From: Simiduia aestuariiviva
Lineage (GTDB): Bacteria; Pseudomonadota; Gammaproteobacteria; Pseudomonadales; Cellvibrionaceae
Reading direction: 5' to 3'
Assembly: GCF_014192475.1 (NCBI RefSeq)
Contig: NZ_JACHXZ010000001.1
Coordinates: 728,012 to 792,011, forward strand
DNA: 64,000 nt
Position 1 is the stretch's first letter, and every line of letters starts with the position of its first letter. The notes beneath the pieces were generated by a model. The model saw only the letters and a list, made by a program, of their open reading frames with translations, had not been told where the DNA came from and searched no databases. Positions 1 to 9,485 of the stretch are shown one piece after another. A program made the translations under genes and the position numbers.

Positions 1-1
1 G

Positions 2-1114
2 CACCCCAGGCCTGTGAGCGATGCCATTGAAAAGCACCGCCGCGCCTTTGATGAAAATCCCTCTGACTATTGGCACCAACATTTTTTAACTATCGACCGC
101 GACATTTGCCAATCGGCCGCCGACTACATGGGCGGAAAGGCCGAGCAGATAGCGCTGACGGATAGCACTACCATGGGCCTTGGGCTGATTTACAGTGGCC
201 TACAATTAGAATCGGGCGATGAAATTCTACAAACGGTACACGACCACTACTCCACGGATATGTCGCTGGCGCACAGAGCTAAGCGCAGCGGCGGTAGCGT
301 TCGGCGCATCGCACTCTACGATAATCCTGCGTTGGTCAATACGGCTGATGTGGTTAAGCGATTAACTGCGGCGGTCAATCAGCAGACAAAGGTAGTGGCG
401 GCAACCTGGGTGCACTCGTCGACTGGCGTTAAATTGCCCATTCGAGCCATGGCCGACGCCATTGCGTCGCTCAATAAAAAGCGTAAAGCGAATCGGCAAA
501 TTATTTTTTGTGTCGACGGTGTGCACGGTTTTGGCATAGAAGATATCGATGTGACCACCCTTGGCTGCGATTTTTTTGTAGCGGGCACGCACAAGTGGAT
601 ATTTGGCCCGCGCGGCACTGGAGTTATTTGGGGCAACGAGCGTGCATGGAGCCAGAGTGAACCGGTGATTCCCAGTTTTAGCGGCTCTTACGATGTTTGG
701 CTCGGCAACCTGACGCAAGATCAAGTGCCCATGGGCGAACACATGTCGCCTGGCGGCTTTCATTCTTTCGAACACCGGTGGGCATTGCCCGAAGCATTTA
801 AGCTGCATTTGCAATTGGGTAAAGCCAATGTGCAAAAGCGCATTCACCAATTGAACACCTATACCAAACAGGGCTTGTCTGCCATGCCGCATGTGACCCT
901 GTATACGCCTCTGGCGTCAGCGTTGTCCTCTGGTTTGGTGTGTTTTGATGTGCAAGGCATGCCGGCCGAAGCGGTGGTAGAGCATATGCACAAAAAGGGA
1001 ATTATCATGAGCGCGACACCATATCGAAATAGCTATGCGCGCTTTGCGCCATCGCTGCTTAATAATGAGCAGGAAATTGATGTGGCGCTTAAGGAAATTT
1101 CGACCTTAGGCTAA
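2..1114 (+). CDS. Class V aminotransferase family protein, 5'-truncated by window edge
   Basis: PLP-dependent fold-type I enzyme of the class V aminotransferase (cysteine desulfurase / isopenicillin-N epimerase-like) family. Counting from the first GTG (position 14), the visible landmarks are the PLP-contacting VDGVHG stretch (D168, H171) and the Schiff-base lysine K194 in GTHKW, followed by GPRGTG. The reading frame stays open to the left edge and the residues there (HPRP before the GTG) fit the family, so the true start lies outside the window and this is a partial gene. The substrate cannot be told from sequence. A glutathione S-transferase follows 27 bp downstream and may be co-transcribed. 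Confidence 0.85.
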   Translation, partial: HPRPVSDAIEKHRRAFDENPSDYWHQHFLTIDRDICQSAADYMGGKAEQIALTDSTTMGLGLIYSGLQLESGDEILQTVHDHYSTDMSLAHRAKRSGGSVRRIALYDNPALVNTADVVKRLTAAVNQQTKVVAATWVHSSTGVKLPIRAMADAIASLNKKRKANRQIIFCVDGVHGFGIEDIDVTTLGCDFFVAGTHKWIFGPRGTGVIWGNERAWSQSEPVIPSFSGSYDVWLGNLTQDQVPMGEHMSPGGFHSFEHRWALPEAFKLHLQLGKANVQKRIHQLNTYTKQGLSAMPHVTLYTPLASALSSGLVCFDVQGMPAEAVVEHMHKKGIIMSATPYRNSYARFAPSLLNNEQEIDVALKEISTLG

Positions 1115-1141
1115 GGTTTCTATCAACAAAAGGATATGCGT

Positions 1142-1759
1142 ATGTCAACAATCAAGGTGACTTATTTCGATGTTAACGGTGGTCGGGGAGAACCCATTCG
1201 GTTGGCGTTACACTTCGCAGGTATAGCCTTCGAAGACCACCGTTTTCCCTTTAGCGAGTTTGCCGAAGTGCGTAAACAAACACCGTTTGGCCAAGTGCCA
1301 ACGGTGACCATAGATGGCGAAGTAATTACCCAATCCAACGCGTTGTGTCGATATTTCGGAAAGCAGGCAGGATTGTATCCAAAGGATGACTATCAAGCGC
1401 TTCTGTGTGATGAGGTGATGGATGCGGTTGAAGATGTTAGCCACAAGATCGTGGCAACCTTTGGGATGAGTGGCGATGAATTGAAAACCGCTCGTGAGCA
1501 ATTGGTAGCGGGTGTTTTCAGCACCTACTTAAAATGGTTGGACGATCGACTCGCTAAACAAGGCGGTGAATATTTTGCGGATAATCGCGTCACCATTGCC
1601 GACCTAAAGGTATTCGTATTTGCTAAATGGCTGAGTTCTGGTCAGTTAGACCACGTGCCACAAATGCTGGTGCAGGAAGTGGCGCCACGGGTGGCGGCGC
1701 ATATTGAGCGTATCAGCCATTTAGAAAAAGTAGCCGGGTATTATCAGTCGCGAAGTTAA
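1142..1759 (+). CDS. Glutathione S-transferase, sigma-like
   Basis: Cytosolic GST. The N-terminal thioredoxin-like domain begins VTYFDVNGGRGEPIRLAL, typical of sigma/alpha-like GSTs where the early Tyr activates glutathione; the GQVPT cis-Pro motif and the QSNA glutathione-binding stretch follow. The C-terminal half is the all-helical domain. An ATG lies at 1136, but AAGGA at 1129-1133 is spaced correctly (about 7 nt) for the ATG at 1142, so the shorter 205-aa form is chosen. It probably conjugates glutathione to electrophiles; the substrate is unknown. Transcription ends at the hairpin at 1778-1813. Confidence 0.85.
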   Translation: MSTIKVTYFDVNGGRGEPIRLALHFAGIAFEDHRFPFSEFAEVRKQTPFGQVPTVTIDGEVITQSNALCRYFGKQAGLYPKDDYQALLCDEVMDAVEDVSHKIVATFGMSGDELKTAREQLVAGVFSTYLKWLDDRLAKQGGEYFADNRVTIADLKVFVFAKWLSSGQLDHVPQMLVQEVAPRVAAHIERISHLEKVAGYYQSRS

Positions 1760-1777
1760 CGTTGATAGCCTAGCTGT

Positions 1778-1813
1778 CAATAAAAAGCCGCCAAGTTGGC
1801 GGCTTTTTATTGA
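1778..1813. terminator. Bidirectional intrinsic terminator
   Basis: Perfect inverted repeat: a 15-nt arm beginning CAATAAAAAGCC pairs with its complement across the loop AAGTT. A-tract and T-tract flank the GC core, so it can serve both the GST gene (+) and the convergent YecA-like gene (-). Confidence 0.85.
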
Positions 1814-1833
1814 TTTAAGCAATTGCCCGAACG

Positions 1834-2508
1834 CTAGTGCAGGCAACACTGTTTGAATTTTTTTCCGCTGCCACAGGGGCAGGGGTCGTTGCGGCCGACT
1901 TTCGGGCCCCTGCGTAAGGTTTCTGTCGGCGAGTCCACAGGCAGGCGTTGCTCTAACCAATAGCGGTGTAGCATTAATGCTGCAATGGTCAGCTCGCCGG
2001 CCATTTCTGCTTGCGCGTCCTCGTCCTGTGCCGCCAGTTCTTCCGCGTGTTGCTGGAAACTTTGCTGTTCAATTAAGGCAAGCCAATGATCGAAGTCTTC
2101 GGGCAGGTCTGGCCAGTCGCTAATAAATACTGCGCGTAAATAGCCTAAGCACCAAGGTGCCAAAAACCATTGATCGCCGCCTTCTTCAGTGCCGGCAATA
2201 CTTTCAAACATGGGTTGAAATTCGCTTGGCTTGTCCATCAAGGCGGTGCTATTGCGATTCATGGCATTGATCAAAATTTCAAAAAATTGTGTGGCTTCGT
2301 GTTCGTATTGCCAGGTGGGTTGATCCTCCTCGTCGCCCCAAATCCATGGCATCCACTGGCTTGGCAGTAGCATGTCAGGCCCAGATGCCAGTGCCGTCAA
2401 AAAGCCATCGAGTTCGGAAAAATTGCCGATGGAATCGTCGCAGCCGTATTTTTCGAGCATGTCATCGATGAAGGCTAAGTCGGCATCGGTAAGGTTTTCG
2501 TTGAGCAC
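1834..2508 (-). CDS. UPF0149/YecA family protein with C-terminal SEC-C zinc motif
   Basis: 224-aa cytosolic protein. Residues 1 to about 190 match the UPF0149 (YecA/YgfB) helical fold, with [10 protein letters not shown] near the start. The C-terminus carries a SEC-C motif, [16 protein letters not shown], as at the end of SecA, where it binds zinc. Family members may assist the ribosome or SecA-linked quality control, but no firm role is known. The start is a GTG at 2508 with AAGGGA 7 nt upstream. It is convergent with the GST gene. Confidence 0.8.
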   Translation of the reverse strand: MLNENLTDADLAFIDDMLEKYGCDDSIGNFSELDGFLTALASGPDMLLPSQWMPWIWGDEEDQPTWQYEHEATQFFEILINAMNRNSTALMDKPSEFQPMFESIAGTEEGGDQWFLAPWCLGYLRAVFISDWPDLPEDFDHWLALIEQQSFQQHAEELAAQDEDAQAEMAGELTIAALMLHRYWLEQRLPVDSPTETLRRGPKVGRNDPCPCGSGKKFKQCCLH

Positions 2509-2659
2509 TGGATTATCCCTTGGAGCGTTTGCCGGCTATTGTACACAATTTAGCGCAGCTATCTGTGCGTGAGATGTTCTTGATTGTGTATTTATACGAA
2601 TAGAAAAGCCCCTATCAAAGGGGCGTTAATGGTACAGATGACGGCCTGCGCATTGGGTC

Positions 2660-4519
2660 TTAGCCCTGCTTAGTCACAATCCACGCGTTCACTTTTGCAT
2701 CCAGTACGCTCATGGGTACGGCGCCGCCTAAAAGCACAAGGTCGTGAAATTCTGCTAAATCAAATTTTTCACCCAGTGCCTGCTTAGCTTCTTCACGCAA
2801 TGCGAGTATTTTGAGTTGCCCCAATTTGTAACCTAAGGCCTGTCCGGGCCACGCCATGTAGCGCTCGATTTCCGCAATCACATCGGACTCCGCAGTACCG
2901 GTGGTTTTGGCCATGTAGTCGATGGCCTGTTCGCGAGTCCAGCGTTTGTGGTGAATGCCGGTGTCGACTACTAAACGCACCGCGCGAAACAGTTCCGCCT
3001 GCAGGCGGCCTAAATTACTGAAGGGATCGGTTTCATACATGCCAATTTCGGCAGCCACCCGCTCACTGTACAGTGCCCATCCCTCTATGTAGGCGTTGTA
3101 GGGGGCGATACGCCGCAAAAATGGCAGTTCATCTTGAGCAAGATTTAACGCAATTTGCAAATGGTGCCCAGGCAAGGCTTCATGATAGGTCAGTGTTTTT
3201 AAACCATAGCTGGGGTTCTCTTTCATATTTCGCAGGTTAATCCAATAGATGCCGGGCTTACTGCCATCAACAGAGGGCGGACTGTATTGACCGCCAGGTG
3301 CACCTTCTTGATCTTCTTTAGCAAATGCGCGCACTTCTACCGCATAGGGTGGCACGGTGTTGAAGTATGGCTTCATTTTTTCAGTGATATCAGCAATGTA
3401 GCTATTGAGAGATGCTATCAGTTCGGCTCGACCTACATCGCTATCGGCGTACAGAAAACGCGGTTCTTCATTGAGCGTGTTCATGCGCTCGCCGACGCTA
3501 CCTTCGGTGTAGCCGTTGGCGCGGAGAATGCGATCCATAGCGGTGCTTATGCGGTTGACTTCGTCCAGACCTAACTGGTGAATTTGCTCTGCGGTGAGGT
3601 CGCTGTCGCCCAGCATTCGGATCGCGTCTTGGTAGTAGGCATCGCCGTTGGGCTGTGCCCAAATACCGGATTCCTCACGTGCTTTTGGCAGCAGCTCGGC
3701 GACGCGCTGGGCGGCTTTGGTGTAGGCGGGATAGACCACGTTAGTCATGGCGACAACAGCTTGATCAACGAGTTCGCGTTGTCGTTGTTCGCTTATGCTT
3801 TCAACATCCGCGAGCTTAGTGCGCAGATTGGAGACAAGCGAATGGTCGGCGGGTGGTGATTTTTGAAAATTATGTAGGAAATTAACCGCGCCCTGTAGCG
3901 TGACTTTGGGTGCGATCCAGTCGCGCTTAACATCGGCGTCTAATTTGGCCAACACTGAGTCGACCATTGCATCGAATTGATTCAGCCGAGCGATGTAGTC
4001 AAGCGCATCTCGTTCGTTTCGAAGTGGCTTACCGATCTGCATAAAGCGCGGCACTTTAAGCAATGGGCTATTAATTTGGTTGACCACGTATGGCGATAGG
4101 CCCATCCAAGTGTCGATATAGCCAATGGGAAAATCAGGATGGCCGGCAAAGTATCTAACGATAGAGGCCATCACTTGTTGGTTATCTTTTACTTGCGCGC
4201 TCGCGGTGCGCGTGTCCACAGCTTCAATCGCCTTCAACAATTTACGCAAGTCGCTGCGCAGGGCTGCCTCAGTCGCAGGATCATATCGGTCTAACTTGTC
4301 GGCGTAATAGTGGCCTGCCTCTTCCGGCGTCAATCCCAGTAGTGTGGCCAGCAGTGGGCTGGCTAGGAGTAGTCGCTCACTGGTTTTGGCATATAGCGCA
4401 TCGAGTGTTGTTTGTGCACTTGGAGTGGCGGTTTGCTCGGCGCTATCTGCGACCTTGTCGTTACAGCCGGCGAGGGCGAGTAGACACGTGAGGGTAAAAG
4501 TTAGTTTTAGCGAGCCCAT
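2660..4519 (-). CDS. DUF885 family lipoprotein, probable metallopeptidase
   Basis: 619-aa DUF885 protein. The N-terminus has a lipoprotein signal (hydrophobic run ending in LALAGC), so it should be processed by signal peptidase II and anchored in the envelope. Near residues 445-456 lies HEALPGHHLQ, the conserved DUF885 HExxxGHxxQ motif, which resembles a gluzincin zinc site; a downstream glutamate-rich helix (YIEGWALYSE) would supply the third ligand. Peptidase activity is inferred from family. AAGGA is 6 nt ahead of the ATG. It is a single-gene unit transcribed divergently from the MFS gene. Confidence 0.8.
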   Translation of the reverse strand: MGSLKLTFTLTCLLALAGCNDKVADSAEQTATPSAQTTLDALYAKTSERLLLASPLLATLLGLTPEEAGHYYADKLDRYDPATEAALRSDLRKLLKAIEAVDTRTASAQVKDNQQVMASIVRYFAGHPDFPIGYIDTWMGLSPYVVNQINSPLLKVPRFMQIGKPLRNERDALDYIARLNQFDAMVDSVLAKLDADVKRDWIAPKVTLQGAVNFLHNFQKSPPADHSLVSNLRTKLADVESISEQRQRELVDQAVVAMTNVVYPAYTKAAQRVAELLPKAREESGIWAQPNGDAYYQDAIRMLGDSDLTAEQIHQLGLDEVNRISTAMDRILRANGYTEGSVGERMNTLNEEPRFLYADSDVGRAELIASLNSYIADITEKMKPYFNTVPPYAVEVRAFAKEDQEGAPGGQYSPPSVDGSKPGIYWINLRNMKENPSYGLKTLTYHEALPGHHLQIALNLAQDELPFLRRIAPYNAYIEGWALYSERVAAEIGMYETDPFSNLGRLQAELFRAVRLVVDTGIHHKRWTREQAIDYMAKTTGTAESDVIAEIERYMAWPGQALGYKLGQLKILALREEAKQALGEKFDLAEFHDLVLLGGAVPMSVLDAKVNAWIVTKQG

Positions 4520-4870
4520 GTCAATTCCTTCGAGTTGTTGAATTGCGTCCTTGATAGACGGTTAGCTTTCTTGCCATCAAGCCTAATAGAGATGTCCTGA
4601 CGAGTCACGTGGGTAAATACTGACCATTGCTCGTGGTTGCGATGTCCTTGTGACGCTACGGGTATTGTCCTGAGGCGCACCTGCGATGGATGGCCTACGC
4701 ACTCGAAACGCATTTGATATTGAGGCGCCGGCAGGCTGCTTATTGCACAGACTTACTTAAATGATTGTGGTATATAACTAGAATTGAATCAGTGGCCGTG
4801 GTTGCAGTGCAGAAGCTACATGGTGCGTGAATCACAATAATTAGATAATACCTAAGGGATCTAGCTTCCT
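4520..4870. other. Divergent intergenic region, no gene seen
   Basis: 351 bp between the DUF885 gene (-) and the MFS gene (+). It must hold promoters for both. An AT-rich stretch (GTATATAACTAG around 4770) is a plausible promoter core, but no clean -35/-10 pair could be assigned. A 68-codon open frame on the minus strand has no support. Confidence 0.4.
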
Positions 4871-6196
4871 ATGCCTGGTGCATCTGTTAATCAATTACGC
4901 TATCAAAATCCTAATTACCGCCTCTATGTGCTTGCCTTGCTCACCTTGGCTTATGTGTTTAATTTTGTCGACCGACAAATTATTTCGATACTCCAGGAGC
5001 CTATTAAGCTGGAATTTGGCTTGTCTGATACCCAGTTGGGCGTTCTGAACGGGTTTGTCTTTGCCATATTTTATGTGGGGTTTGGCATCCCCATTGCGCG
5101 TTGGGCCGATAGTGGCAAGCGGCGCAATATTATTGCGTGGGCAATCACCTTGTGGAGTGCGATGACGGCGTTGTGTGGTGTCGCGCAAAATTATTGGCAG
5201 TTATTGGCGGCGCGCATTGGCGTAGGCGTCGGCGAGGCGGGTTGCAGCCCACCGGCCCATTCGATGATTTCGGATATCTTTCCTCAAGAGCGACGGGCTA
5301 CCGCAATGGCGACCTATTCGCTGGGGATCAATGTTGGAATACTCGTCGGATTGCTGATGGGGGGCTGGCTCAATGAACTGTACGGTTGGCGCGTTGCGCT
5401 TTGGGCGGTGGCGGCACCGGGGTTAGTGGTCGCCTTACTATTGAAGTATACGGTGACAGAGCCTCGGCGTGGCGGTGCGGATAGCGCGGCGGGGGGAGAG
5501 TCGAGCGCAGGCGATACAAATGCAGTCGCGATCAGCATTCCTATGCTACAGGTTATTAAGCATTTTTGGGGTTCTCGAACCGTGCGTTGGCTGGCTTTAG
5601 GTGCGGGTTTGAGTAGCTTTGTTGGCTACGGTTTGGCAAATTGGATGCCGTCCTTTCTGGTGCGAAGTCATGGAATGGGCACCGGAGAAATCGGTAGTTG
5701 GCTAGCGTTAATCGCGGGTGTGGGTGGTGCGCTGGGCACCTTTTCTGGCGGTTTTATCGCCGACCGACTCAGTCAAAAAAATGTCCGTTGGTCGCTCTGG
5801 ATTCCCATGTGCATCCTACTGTTATGCGTACCCTTGTTGTCGATGACCCTGCTAATTGAAACCAAATTGAATGCGCTGCTTATGTACATTGTGCCCGGCA
5901 GTATTATGACGGGCTACATGGGCCCTGCGATCGCGGTTACGCATAATTTGGCCGACAATCGGATGCGAGCAATGGGATCTGCGTTGTTATTTTTAGTGAT
6001 CAATATCGTTGGTTTGGGGATGGGGCCAGTTATTATTGGTGGTTTGAGCGATGTGTTCGGAGCAAGCCTAGGGCTAGAAGGCTTGCGCTATGCGATGCTC
6101 TGCGCGGTTGTGATCTGTGGTTCGCTCGCTGCATTGTGTTTTTATTTGGCGAGCCGAACTTACCCAATAGAACTTGCGAATATGAAAAGTAAGTGA
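4871..6196 (+). CDS. MFS transporter, spinster-like
   Basis: 441-aa major facilitator with about 12 membrane segments. The start of TM1 (LAYVFNFVDRQIIS) and the region after TM4 (GVGVGEAGCSPPAHSMISD) are typical of the spinster-like subgroup, common in marine Proteobacteria; RWADSGKRRN is the loop 2-3 MFS motif A variant. A polar loop at about residues 200-220 separates the two halves. The substrate is unknown. It converges with the solute-binding protein gene with only 9 bp between stops and no terminator visible in that gap. Confidence 0.85.
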   Translation: MPGASVNQLRYQNPNYRLYVLALLTLAYVFNFVDRQIISILQEPIKLEFGLSDTQLGVLNGFVFAIFYVGFGIPIARWADSGKRRNIIAWAITLWSAMTALCGVAQNYWQLLAARIGVGVGEAGCSPPAHSMISDIFPQERRATAMATYSLGINVGILVGLLMGGWLNELYGWRVALWAVAAPGLVVALLLKYTVTEPRRGGADSAAGGESSAGDTNAVAISIPMLQVIKHFWGSRTVRWLALGAGLSSFVGYGLANWMPSFLVRSHGMGTGEIGSWLALIAGVGGALGTFSGGFIADRLSQKNVRWSLWIPMCILLLCVPLLSMTLLIETKLNALLMYIVPGSIMTGYMGPAIAVTHNLADNRMRAMGSALLFLVINIVGLGMGPVIIGGLSDVFGASLGLEGLRYAMLCAVVICGSLAALCFYLASRTYPIELANMKSK

Positions 6197-6205
6197 CCAT
6201 TCATG

Positions 6206-6955
6206 TCAGTGCGATGCTTTGGTGGCGCCTGCTTGCTGGGAAAGCACTTTTTCAAGTGATTGCTGAAAGCGATCTACTAAGGCGTCATCAACATCGCGAC
6301 TGAAGGCAAAGTAGAGGTCTGCTTTGTGTAACGTACCGACCACCTCAAAATCTTCCGGCGCGGCCCCAATCATGGCGAGGTGAGCATTGATACCGTGAAC
6401 GCCGCCGGCCCATATGTCGATGCGATCAGCCTGCATCATGCGCGCAAGCTGTAGTGGTGAGACCGTTAGTGTGAGTACCATTTCATCTAAACTCAGATTG
6501 CGGAGGTGAATTTCGGCAGCGTCTTCACGTTGGGCTCCCACCACAAATTTATTGAGCTGACTGAGCTGAGTGATTTTAATTTTACGATTTTTTTTGGCCA
6601 CCAATACCAGACTGTTGGCATCAAACGGGCCCGCCCACTTAAAAAGCGCTTCGCGTTCGGGGGTGCGGTAAATGGCAAAAATGACCTTATTTGGGCCGCT
6701 GATTGCCGCGCGATACGCTCGGGCCCAAGGGAGTATTTTTACTTTGTCGCGGTGCACGGGTGTGCCTGCCACGCGGGTGGTCCGCTCTAACAGGTCAACG
6801 GCAATGCCTTTGAACTCGCCGTTATCCAAAAAATTCATGGGCGGAGAGTTTTCCGACAGGTAGGTAAGTTGGTCTAGTCGATGTGCCGGCCCCGCAAACG
6901 CGCTGGCTACAACCATCAAGCAGCCGATCATAGCCACTAAGTAGCGTTTTTCCAT
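6206..6955 (-). CDS. Periplasmic solute-binding protein family 3
   Basis: 249-aa protein with a signal peptide (MEKRYLVAMIGCLMVVASAFA) followed by a family 3 extracellular solute-binding fold (LTYLSENSPPMNF ... GIAVDLLERT). The start is set at the ATG at 6955, which directly begins the signal peptide; an upstream TTG at 6976 is open but less likely. No ABC permease or ATPase is adjacent, so it may be an orphan binding protein or sensor of the kind common in marine Gammaproteobacteria. The ligand (amino acid or other small acid) cannot be read from sequence. Confidence 0.75.
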   Translation of the reverse strand: MEKRYLVAMIGCLMVVASAFAGPAHRLDQLTYLSENSPPMNFLDNGEFKGIAVDLLERTTRVAGTPVHRDKVKILPWARAYRAAISGPNKVIFAIYRTPEREALFKWAGPFDANSLVLVAKKNRKIKITQLSQLNKFVVGAQREDAAEIHLRNLSLDEMVLTLTVSPLQLARMMQADRIDIWAGGVHGINAHLAMIGAAPEDFEVVGTLHKADLYFAFSRDVDDALVDRFQQSLEKVLSQQAGATKASH

Positions 6956-7054
6956 AAGGCCTTGAGTCCCAACCAAATCGTGACAACTGAGATAGCTTAA
7001 GACTAGCAGGCAAAAGGGGCAGGCGCCGATTTAGTACAGTTATTTGCAAGACAG

Positions 7055-7073
7055 GGCCGGGCAAAGCCCGGCC
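7055..7073 (-). terminator. Hairpin downstream of ahpF, probable terminator
   Basis: Perfect 8-bp GC stem GGCCGGGC / GCCCGGCC with a 3-nt loop, 16 bp past the ahpF stop. The following minus-strand sequence (CTGTCTTG) has only a weak T-tract, so termination may be partial. Confidence 0.5.
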
Positions 7074-7088
7074 AATGAATTATCCAAT

Positions 7089-8699
7089 TTAAGACGCAAG
7101 TGCGGTGGGGGCGACCTTGTCCTCAGGCTGATGGAGCGTTTCTAGGCGGTCGCTTTCCTTGAGTAGATACTCAAAGGCCGACAGTGAAGCTTTCGCGCCT
7201 TCCCCCATGGCGATAACGATTTGCTTATAGGGCACCGTGGTTACGTCGCCGCAGGCGTAGACGCCCTGCACTGATGTTTGGCAGCGCTCGTTTACAACTA
7301 TTTCACCAAAGCGTGTGCGCTCTACCAGGTCACCTAGAAATGCGCTGTTGGGCACCAATCCAATTTGAACAAAAACGCCCTGTAGTGGCAGCGAGTGCTC
7401 TATTTGGGTGCCGCGATCGGTGTACACCAGTGCATTGACCTTGCCGTCACTGGCGGTTATTTCTTTAGTGGCGACGTTTCGATGAATGGTGATGTTGGCT
7501 TTGCTTTCGGCCTTGTCGACCAATACCTTGTCGGCTTTAAGTGTCGGCATAAATTCGAATACGTTGACGGAGTTAGCGATGCCCGCTAAGTCGAGAGCCG
7601 CTTCGATACCCGAGTTGCCACCGCCAATAACAGCCACATCCTTGCCTTTGAAAAAGGGGCCGTCACAATGTGGGCAGTAGGCGACGCCCTTGCCTATATT
7701 CTCCCTTTCTCCGGGTATGCCCAGTTCTCGCCATTTGGCACCGGTGGCTACGATCACGGTTTTGGTGTGAATGGTTTCGCCGGATAAAAGCGTGACGGTT
7801 TTTATTTCTGTACCGCTGATCTCATTAACTTTTAAGTGTTCTTTAAGGGTAATGTCGTACTCATGCATGTGTGCTTGTAAGGCACCCGACAACTCGGGCC
7901 CCGTAGTTTTTCGCGTGCCAATGAGGTTTTCGATATCCATGGTGTCTTTTACTTGGCCACCAATGCGATCCGCAATCAGTGTGACTTTTAATCCCTTGCG
8001 CGCGCTGTAAATGGCTGCACTTACGCCCGCGGGGCCGCCGCCGATGACAGTCACATCTTGCAGGGGCAATTGTTCCTCATTGTTGGCCTTAGCCAGATAG
8101 GGATAGCGGGCGATTAGTTTCTCGATTAATTGCGCGGCGTCTACTTTACCGTTGGCAAATAATTCGCCGTTTAGATAAACGCTGGGCACACCTTGAATGT
8201 CGCGGGACGCGATCAGATCTTGATACAGTCCGCCGTCAATCATTTCGCTGCTGATGTTGCCGTTTAGCAGTGCGAATTGATTAAGCGCCTGCACAACGTC
8301 GGGGCAGTTGTGACAGCTTAGACTAATAAAGATTTCGAAGTGCAGCGTGTCTTGCACGTTTTTAATCAGGTTTTGCAAGCTGGCGTCTAATTTTATGGCG
8401 GAACCGCTGGCCTGCAGTACAGCCAATACCAGAGAATTAAATTCGTGGCCACCGGGGATGCCTGAAAATTGAATACCACTGTCTGCGCCGTCTACCTCAA
8501 GGGCGAAGGTGAGTGGACTGCGTAGATTGGCGTCGCGCTCTTGCACCGAAAGTCTATTACTGACGCTGCTGAAATCGGATAGAAACTTTAGCAACTCGGC
8601 GCGCTTGCTGTGCTCACCGGACTGCAACACGAAGGAAATGGATTTCTGCATTGACGCAGTGTATTGCGTAAGGGCCTTTAAAAGATCGGGTGTTAACAC
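7089..8699 (-). CDS. ahpF: Alkyl hydroperoxide reductase subunit F
   Basis: Flavoprotein disulfide reductase that uses NAD(P)H to re-reduce AhpC. The N-terminal tandem thioredoxin-like domain carries the C129-H-N-C132 redox pair. The FAD-binding GGGPAG begins near residue 220, the reductase CPHC pair is C342/C345, and a second Rossmann GGGNSG follows for the nicotinamide nucleotide. The length of 536 aa is close to that of E. coli AhpF (about 520). It lies 60 bp downstream of ahpC on the same strand, so the two form an ahpCF operon likely under OxyR control. It ends near the hairpin at 7055-7073. Confidence 0.95.
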   Translation of the reverse strand: MLTPDLLKALTQYTASMQKSISFVLQSGEHSKRAELLKFLSDFSSVSNRLSVQERDANLRSPLTFALEVDGADSGIQFSGIPGGHEFNSLVLAVLQASGSAIKLDASLQNLIKNVQDTLHFEIFISLSCHNCPDVVQALNQFALLNGNISSEMIDGGLYQDLIASRDIQGVPSVYLNGELFANGKVDAAQLIEKLIARYPYLAKANNEEQLPLQDVTVIGGGPAGVSAAIYSARKGLKVTLIADRIGGQVKDTMDIENLIGTRKTTGPELSGALQAHMHEYDITLKEHLKVNEISGTEIKTVTLLSGETIHTKTVIVATGAKWRELGIPGERENIGKGVAYCPHCDGPFFKGKDVAVIGGGNSGIEAALDLAGIANSVNVFEFMPTLKADKVLVDKAESKANITIHRNVATKEITASDGKVNALVYTDRGTQIEHSLPLQGVFVQIGLVPNSAFLGDLVERTRFGEIVVNERCQTSVQGVYACGDVTTVPYKQIVIAMGEGAKASLSAFEYLLKESDRLETLHQPEDKVAPTALAS

Positions 8700-8759
8700 G
8701 GTGGCGCTCCTGTATTGCGTGAAAATTGTGTGGGCTCCCGAAGAAGCCCAAAAGTCGAT

Positions 8760-9323
8760 TTAGATTTTTCCGACCAGGTCCAAAGAGGGGGCGAGTGTCG
8801 CTTCGCCTTCTTTCCACGCGGCAGGGCACACTTGGCCAGGGTTGGCGGCCACGTATTGCGCCGCTTTGACTTTGCGCAACAAATCTTCTGCATCGCGACC
8901 GATGCCTTCGGCGGTGATTTCCATGGCCTGAATGATGCCGTCTGGATCAACCACGAAGGTCGCACGATCGGCCAAGCCCATGGATTCGCGCATGACGTCG
9001 AAGTTGCGGGTAATTGTGCCGGTCGGGTCGCCGATCATGGTGTATTTGATCTTGCCGATGGTCTCTGAGGAGTCGTGCCACGCTTTGTGCGTGAAGTGGG
9101 TATCCGTTGAGACTGAGTAGACTTCAACGTCGCGCTTTTGCAGTTCGTCGTAGTGGTCGGCTACATCACCGAGCTCGGTGGGGCACACGAAGGTGAAGTC
9201 GGCGGGGTAAAAGAAAAATATTGACCACTTGCCCTGCAGGTCGGTGTCGGATACCTCGATGAACTCGCCGTTTTTGTACGCGGTAGCCTGGAAGGGTTTG
9301 ATTTTAGTGTTGATCAGGGCCAT
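8760..9323 (-). CDS. ahpC: Alkyl hydroperoxide reductase subunit C (2-Cys peroxiredoxin)
   Basis: Typical 2-Cys peroxiredoxin that reduces H2O2 and organic peroxides. From the ATG at 9323 it is 187 aa, the same length as E. coli AhpC, with peroxidatic C47 (FTFVCPTE) and resolving C166 (QVCPAAW). An in-frame start 27 bp upstream would add nine residues unlike the family; AAGGAGG just ahead of 9323 settles the choice. It is first in the ahpC-ahpF operon, divergent from oxyR across a 162-bp interval with an OxyR-like dyad. Confidence 0.96.
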   Translation of the reverse strand: MALINTKIKPFQATAYKNGEFIEVSDTDLQGKWSIFFFYPADFTFVCPTELGDVADHYDELQKRDVEVYSVSTDTHFTHKAWHDSSETIGKIKYTMIGDPTGTITRNFDVMRESMGLADRATFVVDPDGIIQAMEITAEGIGRDAEDLLRKVKAAQYVAANPGQVCPAAWKEGEATLAPSLDLVGKI

Positions 9324-9377
9324 GAGGCGCCTCCTTGTTGGTATGTTCAAAGGGTTTGTTTGGGAACGGAGGCAACT

Positions 9378-9392
9378 ATAGGTAGAGGCTAT
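9378..9392. promoter_or_regulatory. Putative OxyR-binding half of ahpC-oxyR control region
   Basis: ATAGGTAGAGGCTAT matches the OxyR element ATAGntnnnanCTAT at both outer tetranucleotides and the inner T; only the inner A differs. It lies 55 bp upstream of ahpC and 93 bp upstream of oxyR. The expected second dyad one turn away (from 9400) is AT-rich but poorly matched. Position between ahpC and oxyR strengthens the call. Confidence 0.6.
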
Positions 9393-9485
9393 CGATTAGT
9401 ATAATTTAATAAATTGTACTTTATGTTCTAAAAAACTGATTATGGGTTTCTTGGGATTCGCCCACGATTAAGACCGGAGTGCTAG

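Noticed and set aside
4507..4713. 68-codon open frame on the minus strand upstream of the DUF885 gene
   Set aside because: No family resemblance, and it lies in a region needed for two divergent promoters.
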